Assembly (NCBI GenBank): GCA_022579005.1
Contig: MU401544.1
Coordinates: 79,770 to 143,769 of the forward strand
DNA length: 64,000 nt
DNA from: Poronia punctata
Taxonomy: Eukaryota; Ascomycota; Sordariomycetes; Xylariales; Xylariaceae
Direction: 5' to 3'
This document shows positions 55,788 to 64,000 of this stretch, piece after piece. The translations under genes were made by a program, and so were the position numbers. Every line of letters starts with the position of its first letter. Within the stretch, counting starts at the first letter, position 1. The notes beneath the pieces are model-generated. The model made no database searches. It was not told where the DNA came from and saw nothing but the letters and a program-made list of their open reading frames with translations.

Positions 55788-56492
55788 ATGGCAGGCAAGC
55801 GGCAAAAGAAGGTCTCACGAACTGCGTTTGTGACCATTGGCGCAACTGCCGGTTTCCGTAGTCTGCTGGAGGAGGTTGTATCGAAGACCTTTCTCGAAAC
55901 ACTACAATCATTGAATTTCACCGACCTCGTCGTTCAATGTGGCCCAGACGTGGATTATTTTAATGCCATAACACCCCAAGATGCCCTAGAATCTTTTGGG
56001 CTGACCATCACTGCCTTCTCGTACGCGTCTGATCTCACAGAGTTCTTTCTCCAAGCATCCCGGGGCAAGACTGAGAAGGATAGCCGGGAATGCGGTGTCA
56101 TTATCTCGCATGCAGGTTGGTCAACTATCATGGCGTTATTTTCAGGTGAGCTCACCTCTGTATTTTAGGATCCGGTAGCATCATTGGAGCCCTAGAGTTT
56201 GATTCCAAACTGATCGCCGTTCCCAACCCGGAGCTGATGGACAATCACCAACTCGAGATTGCGGAGGAGATGCAGTCTCAAGGTTTCTTAGTGCACGGCT
56301 CGCTTGGGTACGGATATTCCCCCCTTTCCCAGGTCTGCTACATAGGATTGATAGCCGTATAGGTCAGTCGCAGAGGCCGTCAAGGCGATCGACGGGGTGA
56401 CCCTGCGCAAGTGGCCGCCTGGCCCTTCTCCAGGCTCAGCATACCAAGAGGGGGGACTTTGGGAGGCTATCAATGAGTTGATGCCTCGCTGA
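55788..56492 (+). CDS. ALG13: UDP-GlcNAc transferase subunit Alg13
   Basis: Three exons, 55788-56115, 56169-56307 and 56363-56492, giving 198 residues (yeast 202). The introns are 53 and 55 nt. The N-terminal Rossmann start is TAFVTIGATAGFRSLLEEVV, and the donor-binding region reads VIISHAGSGSIIGALEF across the first joint, then LIAVPNPELMDNHQLEIAEE, with MDNHQxE as the hallmark of Alg13. Alg13 is the cytosolic catalytic half that docks on ER-membrane Alg14 to add the second GlcNAc of the dolichol-linked N-glycan precursor. The first intron uses an unusual GTTGGT donor, but conservation of HAGSGS demands it. The C-terminus is longer than in yeast and contains KWPPGPSPGSAYQ. Confidence 0.94.
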
Positions 56493-57382
56493 TGCTTGAA
56501 ATTCCCACTTGGACTCGCCGGCTTCGAACCTGACTACCAGCTTGTTGGACAAGTGCACACATAGTGCTTATCGGGAAGTGAGTGGTTTCAGTCAGGGCAG
56601 GCCTCTCCTAGACATGCTCCTAAAGCTAAAGCCTAACCTTAGATACCTAGGTAGTTTGTCTTCTCCAAGTAACCAGTTGTCTTATTCTTACTAGACCTTT
56701 TGCCTCTACTCAGCCGTGTGTTCCCACCTGTTAGCTGCCTCTCTGATCATGGTCTTCTCAGATGCCTCCTTGGAAGTCGCCCGCATGATTCTTTAGTCTA
56801 AGGGGCATATCACCTACAACGCGTCAACTTTAACGTGACTACACGTAGTAGGTGGTATTACCTACTCGAGTCGTACCTACTCGTACTCCAATCTCCTCGC
56901 CCAATTACGTACGGGCATCTCATCTACCCCACACTTTCCTGTCTTTGGCAAAAACGGTCGCAAGTGAAAGACGCTCAGTTGACTTGGCAGTCATGGGTGG
57001 GGTTGGCTCGGGGGATCCCACCTCACCTCACTCTATGCGACGCGGGCATAACCGCAGAATAAGCTCCTTGCGTCGTACACGTGTAGACGGGCGTCATGCA
57101 TTACGGGTTTTGTATATTCCAATTTCTGATACTATATATATCTCTCTCAGCTTTGATTTCGTCGTTTTGGATTCCACTTCAAAACAAGGAAGCCGCAGGT
57201 GTTCAATGAAGCTACCTCTTCTAAGCTAAATCTGACTGTTTCGTCATCGGTCCGCAGTCGGCGACAGCTTGTCGTAGGTTCAACGGTTGAATAGTAAAGT
57301 AGGTACTTTGGCTAACTATCTAGTGTTATTACCCAAACAACCAAACTTCGGCCGCGGAATCGAACCTTTTTGAATAGTGGAT
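56493..57382. other. 890-bp intergenic region, no gene seen
   Basis: Between the ALG13 and F-box genes on the same strand. It has a dense cluster of TACTCG/CGAGTA words at 56850-56890 and a TATATATAT run near 57130. Open frames at 56835-57229 are unsupported. Confidence 0.55.
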
Positions 57383-58972
57383 ATGGTTATATTCATAGAC
57401 TTGGATGCAGAGGATGAACCACCTCACCCCCAACCCTACCATGGGGAATGGGACAGTGAAAGAGCCACACTGCACCGGCAACATGAATTACTTAGCAGCA
57501 TGAACAGTTCTAGCAACCCGCCAGACGCAGATGCACCAGACAGCCTGCCTCTTGATGGCAACCGTAAAGAGCCCGATCTCGGTCATTCTCTACGCGAGGA
57601 TCCGAATAAGAATCGAATGACGGAGGCTCTCAGATGCTATCCGTACGTAACGTGTACCTGGGAGACCACATACTCTCGCACTTCTTTGCACAAGTCGGAT
57701 TGGCCGTAGTGACAAGGCACGCACGGCAGAGGGGATCATGGCACTAACTATTCCACAATAGCATCGTCGTGGCCATCGTTTCGTGGCTTGACCTGAATAG
57801 TGTCGATAATCTTTCGAGAACATGTCGCCAGATCCACGACTCTCTCCTGCAGTATCGCGGCTCACTTCTCACCCGAACCCTTCATTGCTTCAAGGAGCAG
57901 CCGCCACTCGGCCCAGAAGAGAACGAGATGAATTGGCACTACATGAGCATTAACGAGATCTATAGACGAAGGGGTAATTGCGCTCGGGACTTGGTAGCCG
58001 AATGTAGACGATGCGCGAAACCCGTTTGCCGTGTAGGTGATGGGCGCCGTCACCCGACCCCTTAACCCTTTAACATATAACCTACTAACACTGTCCATCT
58101 ATCTGCCAGAACTGCGCCATTAGACCGCCCGGTCCCTCGGCCTTTCGCGACAGACACCGCCGGCTATGCATGTCATGTACAAAAGCGCCACTGTCGAGCC
58201 TCACCCGTCCTCCGTTACTCGCAAGCACACCAGTTGATTCCGAAGAAATGCAAAGGGCCGTTTGTACCTGCAAGAGTGACCGTGTATGGCTCTGTTATCC
58301 CTGCGGGCGGAATATCATCGGCGCAGACCAAGATTACAGATCGTACGTGACTTCTGCCACCTGTAGTGAATAATGGGTTTCCCCATGGGGCAAACTCGGT
58401 TTTAACATGCCGAGGACAGCATATGGCGCTGGCGCAACCAGTACGAGGTGCTCAGCGGCCGCACAGGTATATGCGACGCCGATCGAGGGGTGATATGCGG
58501 GCGCGGGGCCGCTTGTCTTGGAGCAAAGGAGGTCGAGCAAGAGACGGACTGCGATGCCGCCGACGCCGATGCACGACGACAACTTTCACTACCGCAATAT
58601 TCGCCAGTAACCACCCCGTCCCCCTCGTCTTCGTACCTGGGAAGGTCACCGGTTCCTAGCCCAAACATGAGCAATAACGCCAGCATGACCGACATTGGAC
58701 ACCGCACTTCCAGCCCGGCGCACTCGGTGGGGTTCGTGTCTGGTCTGCGTCCGGGGTATGCCCGCCATGAAATCGAGGGCATCGGCGGCGTGGTGAAGAC
58801 CAAGCTCGTTCGCGTGCTGCGCGTTGGCGCTTGTGTGCCAGAATGGGATGACGAGAAGGTCAAGGGGCACATCCTCGAGAGGGAAGTCTCCGGGGGAAGA
58901 CGAAGCTGGTGTAGTTGGTGCTGGAGAGTTATTACAGGCGCCCGTGATTTGCCCTCGAAATCCGATGGGTGA
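57383..58972 (+). CDS. F-box-like protein with cysteine-rich C-terminal half
   Basis: Four exons, 57383-57642, 57762-58032, 58110-58342 and 58420-58972, with introns of 119, 77 and 77 nt, giving 438 residues. An acidic, disordered N-terminus precedes an F-box-like stretch at about 88-125 (IVVAIVSWLDLNSVDNLSRT then CRQIHDSLLQY). Cysteine pairs follow in CRRCAKPVCRNC, RRLCMSC, CTCKSDRVWLCYPCG, GVICGRGAAC and the terminal SWCSWCW, suggesting zinc binding. YRSIWRWRNQYEVLSG spans the last joint, and GYARHEIEGIGGVVKTKLVR is a conserved late block. The family is widespread in moulds and is presumed to be an SCF-type substrate adaptor, but no substrate is known. The exon joints each restore conserved text. 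Confidence 0.85.
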
Positions 58973-59443
58973 TGATGTTATATATATCTTTTGACCTGTC
59001 ACACTCGGCTTCACGAGAGCCACGGACATATGTAGCGGCCTCTGATAATGCAAGGCAGGTATGGCGTACTGGACACCTGCACACGGGCGTGCCTTGAATT
59101 CTTTCTTTTCAATTTTATACAATGAGATTAAATACACGACTAGCCCATTTCCGGGTGTCGAATCTTGGCATGACAGAGTCTGATATACAGAGTAGAAGAT
59201 TTCGGCTAGTAGGGACAGTCGGAGTCCTCCAGACTTTCTTTTCCCATCTCTCGATGCCGCTGACTGAGGACATGAGACCTAGTGAGTTCAAGCCAATCCC
59301 CTGCAATTATACATGCTGGTTCTTTCGTGATTACCACCAGCCTTCCATCTATTTTTTTTTGTTTTTAGATTTCCTTCCCAGCCGTGGAAAGTACCAATAT
59401 ACCCCAAGCCTCAAGTGGTGGCGCCGATGGGTACCAGCGACAA
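58973..59443. other. 471-bp convergent 3' region
   Basis: Between the stop codons of the F-box gene (plus) and mL58 (minus). It contains a T-run near 59351. Small frames here are not supported. Confidence 0.6.
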
Positions 59444-60124
59444 CTATAACTCGCCACGGAGCAGCATCTTTTTCCGCTTCTGCCTCTCCACTCTCGCCTT
59501 GGTCCGGATGGTGCCCCAACGAGCCTTGATGGCATCGAGACGCTCGAGCTCGCTCTTCTTGTGATCGGCATCGGCCTTGCAACACATCATGACGAAATAC
59601 GGCGAACAGTCGTATCTCTTAGCGAGCGCGAGAACGCTCCACTTCCTCGGGTCCTCGGCCCGCAGCTGCCTCATCTCCTCGACCTGCTCCTGCGTGACGT
59701 TGTACTTCATCTCGTGGGCGGGGACCTGGGGCGGCAGGGGGGACCCGGCCACGGCCGGGTCGGCGGACTGCCGTAATAGATGGCTGACGTTGGCCTGTCG
59801 GCGCGGGTCCGTCTTGGGGAGGAACTTGAAGGGCGTGTGGTAGACTGAGGGGGCGGCCGCGGGCGGGTTGAAGATGATGTGGTCCTTGCCCGACTGGGGC
59901 GTGATGAAGTCGGGATGGGGCGGGAGCTTGAGCATCTTCTTTGTTCGAGATGTTGTCGATTGGTGCCTTCGGCCGTGGATAGTTGTTGTTGTGCTGCTGG
60001 TGGGATATGTGAATGGGTTTGTTATCGTCCTTGAGGCGGCGCGTAGTATGATGGGCGATGATGTTGATGATGACGACGCGTGGGCGACGCTGCTCAGTGG
60101 TCTGAGGAACTGCCGTGTCTCCAT
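59444..60124 (-). CDS. MRPL20: Mitochondrial large-subunit ribosomal protein mL58 (Mrpl20)
   Basis: Intronless, 226 residues. The first ~60 residues are a Ser/Thr/Arg-rich mitochondrial presequence (METRQFLRPLSSVAHASSSS and SRTITNPFTYP). The conserved MRP-L20 (PF12824) blocks are DHIIFNPPAAAPSVYHTPFK, then FLPKTDPRR, then YNVTQEQVEEMRQLRAEDPR and KWSVLALAKRYDCSPYFVMM, ending in a highly basic helix (KARWGTIRTKARVERQKRKK). It is a fungal-specific subunit of the mitoribosome. It is the second mitoribosomal gene in the window after mS35, about 4 kb away. Confidence 0.92.
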   Translation of the reverse strand: METRQFLRPLSSVAHASSSSTSSPIILRAASRTITNPFTYPTSSTTTTIHGRRHQSTTSRTKKMLKLPPHPDFITPQSGKDHIIFNPPAAAPSVYHTPFKFLPKTDPRRQANVSHLLRQSADPAVAGSPLPPQVPAHEMKYNVTQEQVEEMRQLRAEDPRKWSVLALAKRYDCSPYFVMMCCKADADHKKSELERLDAIKARWGTIRTKARVERQKRKKMLLRGEL

Positions 60125-61881
60125 TGTGGGATTGGTTGATGGTCTGGCGGTAGGTGTGGAACGGTAGCTAGGTTCGTGTCGGATTGATTGATTGTCGTCG
60201 GGAGGGCTCTTTTATCCTGCTACCTTTATCTTACCACTCCTGGTCCTTTGAGTAGGTAGGTATTCTACTGCGGCGTCAATGGATCGAGAAATGGGCTGGC
60301 AAATTTCGACGGAGACTTTGCGGCCCGACAGGAAGGAAGTCGTGTGGTCCCACTTTTCCGTCTTTATAGGGATTTCCCAGGTAGGTCTTCCCTGATCAGC
60401 GGTTATCGATAGCGGGCCAATGATCACTGTTCTCATCGGACTGTTGCGTCTACTCGTAGAAGCAGGTGCATCAAGATGGGGGACAGCAATGGCTATCAAC
60501 TTGGTATTTCTACTCTAACCCTAAAGGTGCAGAAGCTGGAGATGCCTCTGGCAACAATTAGGTTAGACGGTTGTGTGAGAGGATACTACACCATCAAGCC
60601 ACTTTTGCGAGTTCGAGTTGGTAACATTCAGGACGCGGTCACACGGACTAACTAATGTATCCTGCATGAGATGTATCATGTACGTATACCACCTGAGGTT
60701 AGCATCACCCCAAGAGTTTTTTCTCTGGTCTTGGTTTCCTTCTCCCTTCTATCGATGCGATTACAAGCTCTACCGTGTTCCATCCTATAGGAACTTGCCG
60801 TTGGGGGCTTTGAGGGCCGAACTCTCGGGGCACTGACGAAAGCTAAGGTTCACATACTCCCAGGGAAATTGTACCAGACACTTTCCAACTTATTAGTGTC
60901 GATATGCCCCTATTTACCTGCCCAGTTGATAGTGCAAACAAACATGCGTAGAGGTACTATCTATGCAAGGTTGAGCTTACCTAACCTATCAGTCATTTTA
61001 TATAATACGATTCCGAGGAATAGGTAGGTGTACACCCTTTTGCTTTCCTATGCCGCTATGCGGCACTAGCCGGCGCTAACAGGGCTGAACGACATGGCTT
61101 AAAGTTAGCGCTTTTTACACTCCTCAAATCCGGATCCCCAATCGTAACTAGCTCTGTATGGAAATGTCGTTCGTCGACAAGAGCAAGAGGAGGGAGGGAG
61201 GGGTAAAAGTAGATGCGTAGAAAGCAAGATGAGAGGACCGAGTCGGTCCCGAGTATCACAGGACAGGATAGACAATGCCGGTATCTTGAGCGTGTGACTT
61301 GGGGTAGCAAGAGTAGCTGAGTACCTAGGTAAGGTAGGTACGTATATAATATCTGCCAGTGCCAACACCTTGACGAATGACTGACAACGTCCAGGGAGAG
61401 GAGTTCCTTGGCATGGTCGAGAACAGTACGTGCGTATTATTTTTATGCCAACGATTATTAATCAGCCCATTCTATACCACATAGAACGTACGGATAGAAA
61501 ATAGACTGCATACGCTCGGACACCTCCAAGCTGCAGGCCTTACTCATCGAACATGGGTGGACGCAACATTCACCAGGGGGGTTGAAAAGGTGACCAACAC
61601 ACACGGCAAGCAAGTTCTGGAGCTACAACATGAACCGAATTCATCTCGGTTTCCTTGCAAATAGAGGAAGGACAAAAAAGTTTTGGAGCTACAACCTGAA
61701 CCGAATTTATCTCGCTTTCCTTGCAAATAGAGGAAGGACAAAAAAGTTTTGGAGCTACAACATGAACCGAATTCATCTCGGTTTCCTTGCAAATAGAGGA
61801 AGGACAGTTGAAACTTGGGTGGACGAATGCATGTCCGCACAATACATCATGGGGCTCGCAGGTCTGGGCTCCCCTTTCTAC
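60125..61881. other. 1.8-kb region without a gene, ending in a 66-bp tandem repeat
   Basis: Upstream of mL58 and downstream of the second small secreted protein gene (both minus). It contains TACTCGTAG near 60453 and the triple 66-bp repeat at 61613-61810. A minus-strand frame at 60212-60499 is unsupported. Confidence 0.55.
61613..61810. repeat. 66-bp tandem repeat, three copies
   Basis: Copies start at 61613, 61679 and 61745, each exactly 66 bp apart. Copies 1 and 3 are nearly identical and copy 2 differs at a few positions (e.g. AACATGAACC versus AACCTGAACC). The unit length is a multiple of three, and the array is open in one plus-strand frame and two minus-strand frames. It ends about 70 bp downstream of the stop codon of the adjacent secreted-protein gene. 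Confidence 0.95.
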
Positions 61882-62468
61882 CTATAGAAACTTGAACTGC
61901 AGAACAACATTGATCGGACCCCAGTTAGCTCCGTTGTAGATGTCGACGGCACTGCCACTACCAAGTCCATCCGTGGACCAACCCATGTAACCCGCGCCGT
62001 AGGCGATGTAATCCGGCTCATCGAGGCGGCCGTTCTTTGACGTAAAAGGATTCAGTACGGTAAATATATACCTTGTATATCGACAAGCACTCATAAAGGG
62101 GATATCCATGAGGTGCAGGTATGTTTTCTACTTACCAAACGGTATAATCCTTTATTTACCGGATTTGCGCAATTAAAGACGCCAGGCTGGCCACCGGCAC
62201 CTGCTCGTATCGTCCATCCACATTCGCCATCGGTCGCGGTCGAGTAGATGGTCGTGAGATTGGCTTCAAAGACGCCGCAGCCGGAAGCCACGAGCTTACC
62301 GGCAGAGTTCAGACATCCCAGCGTGCTGTCCTCGGGGTTCGAAGGTCCCCATGGCCATGCGTCTCCTTGGACGACGTAGATCTCTCCGTCGCCTATGAAG
62401 GTTGGGTCGATATATTGACCCGTCCCGAGCGTGGCTAGGGCGGTAAGGAGGAGGGACTTGATCATCAT
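61882..62468 (-). CDS. Small secreted cysteine-containing protein, unknown function
   Basis: Two exons, 62136-62468 and 61882-62034, with a 101-nt phase-0 intron (GTAAGT...CAAAG), giving 161 residues. Residues 1-18 are a signal peptide (MMIKSLLLTALATLGTGQ). The mature protein has four cysteines (LGC, SGC, GEC, FNC), one NLT glycosylation site, and is rich in Gly, Asp, Trp and Tyr (e.g. YVVQGDAWPWGPSNPEDS). A late block reads YIAYGAGYMGWSTDGLGSGS. It is compact and extracellular, with no catalytic signature that I recognise. It could be an effector-like or cell-surface protein. The first codon is one of two adjacent ATGs. A TATA box lies ~105 bp upstream. Confidence 0.78.
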
Positions 62469-62572
62469 CTTGAATAGGGGTTTAGGTGTCAATGGGGGGT
62501 GTGCTGTTTTACTCGTGCTCGTTTGTGAAACTTATTCGATCAACTTCTTGAAAATATGGCGGAGAGTCGGGC

Positions 62573-62579
62573 TTATATA
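62573..62579 (-). promoter_or_regulatory. TATA-like box of the 61882-62468 gene
   Basis: TATATAA on the minus strand, about 105 bp upstream of the ATG, a common spacing for a fungal core promoter. Confidence 0.5.
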
Positions 62580-63151
62580 GGTATCTAGTATTCAACTACA
62601 ACCCCATGCAAAGTGTTTTTTTCTTTCCCTTTCTTCTTTTTCTTCTTCCTTAACTTTACATCATCTCCGAACCCACATGCATACATGACAGCTACCTACC
62701 TAGCTCCATATGCAATGGTCTGATCGGTACCTACCTATTGCCATCCAACGGAGCTTCGGCCGACGGCCATACCTATCATACCTTACCTTGCCTACCCCGG
62801 ATTATTTGCCGACTAGTATAGCGGAAGGAATAAAGACCCACGTTTTTCTTATTTTTAAACCGGATTTCGATAACCTGATCTGGCAGCTTGTAAAGAGGCA
62901 TTTTAACTAGTTGGATACAATTTTTTCTTCAGATGTTGATTACTCAATTCTTTGAAAGCACCGAGTTCGTTTCTAGACCAATTATATATAATCGGACAAT
63001 TATCGAATCGATGTGTTGGGGCCGGAAGAGCTAGACTGGACCCCAAGACACACTACCTACCTATATAACTCGGTCTAAGAGCCTCGGCGGGAAGGTCTGT
63101 GATCGGTTTCGTTTTCCATGGAGAAAACAAAGCAACCTTGTCTGCACTATC

Positions 63152-63171
63152 TATACTCGTATACGAGTATA
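63152..63171. repeat. 20-bp perfect palindrome
   Basis: The arms TATACTCGTA and TACGAGTATA abut with no spacer. The centre contains the TACTCGTA word that recurs across the window. Confidence 0.95.
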
Positions 63172-63676
63172 AATTCTCGGTCCCGGGCCGCTTCATTTTT
63201 ATTACATAATGAATAATTGTTTGAGATGGGCTTCGTACCTTGTGTATCCAGGAAGTTCCCGAGATCTTCATAATGAACGCGGATGTATGTATTAGCTTTA
63301 GTTTTAACTAGGTCGTGGTTTTTGTCGTTACTTATTTACTCCCCGTTTGTCATTTCTACTTTTAATTACATACCTCTCAGCTAGGTCAGGTAGGTAGGTA
63401 AACCACACAGACCTGCCCTCGCAATACGCTGCTTGATATTGTTTGTAGGCTTAAGCTCCGCGCTTGGGAATAACGTTATTTATGGGCGCAGAAGGATGAA
63501 CACTAAATGGGTAGTAATCTCGGCACCGTAAAAATCCAAAGTTCGGCTCAGTAACCAATGGACAGATAACAACTGGCAAGAGTGATTCCAGGGTAAAGGA
63601 AGTACGGAAGGGCCGTGGGTAGGTATCACTCACCCAGACTAAGTGGAAAAGGGGCCCTCAATGAGTCGAGAAAGGA

Positions 63677-63684
63677 TATATAAA
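63677..63684 (+). promoter_or_regulatory. TATA-like box, possible promoter of a gene beyond the window end
   Basis: TATATAAA on the plus strand followed by ~200 bases of leader-like, CA/GA-rich sequence without a long frame. Inference only. Confidence 0.3.
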
Positions 63685-63813
63685 CAAGGAAGGCAGGGCA
63701 GTTTCTGGTGAACTGGGAGAGGGTTTCGTGGTTACAACAGCAAAGCAAAGCAACAGAGGTAGAAACGAGCGAGTGCCAGGCTCAAGATCAACCAAAATAG
63801 GATCGATTTAGCG

Positions 63814-63835
63814 ATATATATATATATATATATAT
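63814..63835. repeat. (TA)n microsatellite
   Basis: About 11 TA units flanked by CGA/TCG, non-coding. Confidence 0.95.
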
Positions 63836-64000
63836 CGTAGGAATACCAAACTTTCGCGAAGAGACGCAGCAAGAGAGTCGAGAACTTATTCATGAATCAT
63901 ATGCGTACGAGGTGCCTGTGAGGTAAGGTGTTCATTCGGCAGGTCACTTTTTTGCAAGGGGGGGATTATCATTACTTATTCAGGTAAGGATTTTCCCCCC

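Larger units (their letters stand above)
62469..64000. other. Terminal 1.5 kb, no gene seen
   Basis: Upstream of the second secreted-protein gene. It holds that gene's TATA box, a 20-bp palindrome (63152-63171), a (TA)n run and a plus-strand TATATAAA at 63677. The last one is followed by a purine-rich leader-like stretch, which may be the promoter of a gene lying beyond the window. Confidence 0.5.

Noticed and set aside
58402..59137. Minus-strand frames of 156 and 163 codons
   Set aside because: They are antisense shadows of the F-box gene's last exon, whose exon joints restore conserved text on the plus strand.
61613..61810. CRISPR-like array
   Set aside because: The 66-bp units are contiguous without unique spacers, and the host is eukaryotic.
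1..64000. Secondary-metabolite or defence gene cluster
   Set aside because: There is no polyketide synthase, NRPS, terpene cyclase, P450 or transporter grouping; neighbours are unrelated housekeeping genes.

Overview
This window is nuclear DNA from a filamentous ascomycete (Pezizomycotina), most likely a Sordariomycete. The basis is: short introns (about 50-130 nt, with one of 335 nt) that have GTANGT-type donors; typical mould families (Uds1 septation protein, GH76 mannosidase, amadoriase-like flavoenzyme, WKF-domain protein); a spliceosomal U2 snRNA gene; and AT-rich intergenic DNA full of TACCTA/TAGGTA words. I read 24 protein-coding genes and one snRNA. Exon structures were worked out by hand from splice signals, reading frame and family conservation.

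Layout. 0.8-8.4 kb: an orphan secreted protein, a secreted HExxH metalloprotease, a cytosolic hypothetical protein and a secreted/anchored GH76 enzyme. 10.6-14.4 kb: a Nop13-like nucleolar protein, a P-loop small-molecule kinase and a small conserved hypothetical. 14.4-20.0 kb: gene-poor, with one possible ankyrin-type remnant. 20.0-22.4 kb: the Uds1 gene. 22.4-31.0 kb: AT-rich, microsatellite-rich DNA that holds only a RING protein and copy 1 of an inverted-repeat mobile element. 31.0-50.5 kb: a three-exon orphan, proteasome subunit alpha1, a WKF-domain protein, a four-TM protein, an amadoriase-like FAD enzyme, a KpsF/GutQ-like SIS protein, a MARVEL-like protein, a polyasparagine protein and PIG-F/Gpi11. 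50.8-51.5 kb: copy 2 of the mobile element. 51.8-60.1 kb: translin, U2 snRNA, mS35, Alg13, an F-box protein and mL58. 61.6-62.5 kb: a 66-bp tandem repeat just downstream of a second small secreted protein.

The genes are mostly unrelated housekeeping loci and I see no biosynthetic cluster. Loose functional links are secreted/cell-wall work (metalloprotease, GH76, PIG-F for GPI anchors, Alg13 for N-glycan precursors), the mitochondrial ribosome (mS35, mL58) and RNA metabolism (Nop13, translin, U2).

The most novel-looking signal is a non-coding mobile-element family with termini AGARTTGTTAGGGGGGCACC. Its two copies (364 and 682 bp) share little beyond those ends, and both are flanked by 9-bp direct repeats TAAAWAAAG. 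Other points worth a second look are a probable GC-AG intron in translin, a non-consensus GTTGGT donor in ALG13, a 24-bp perfect palindrome inside a protease intron, a bacterial-type sugar-phosphate isomerase fold in a fungus, and the 66-bp repeat that is open in several frames on both strands.
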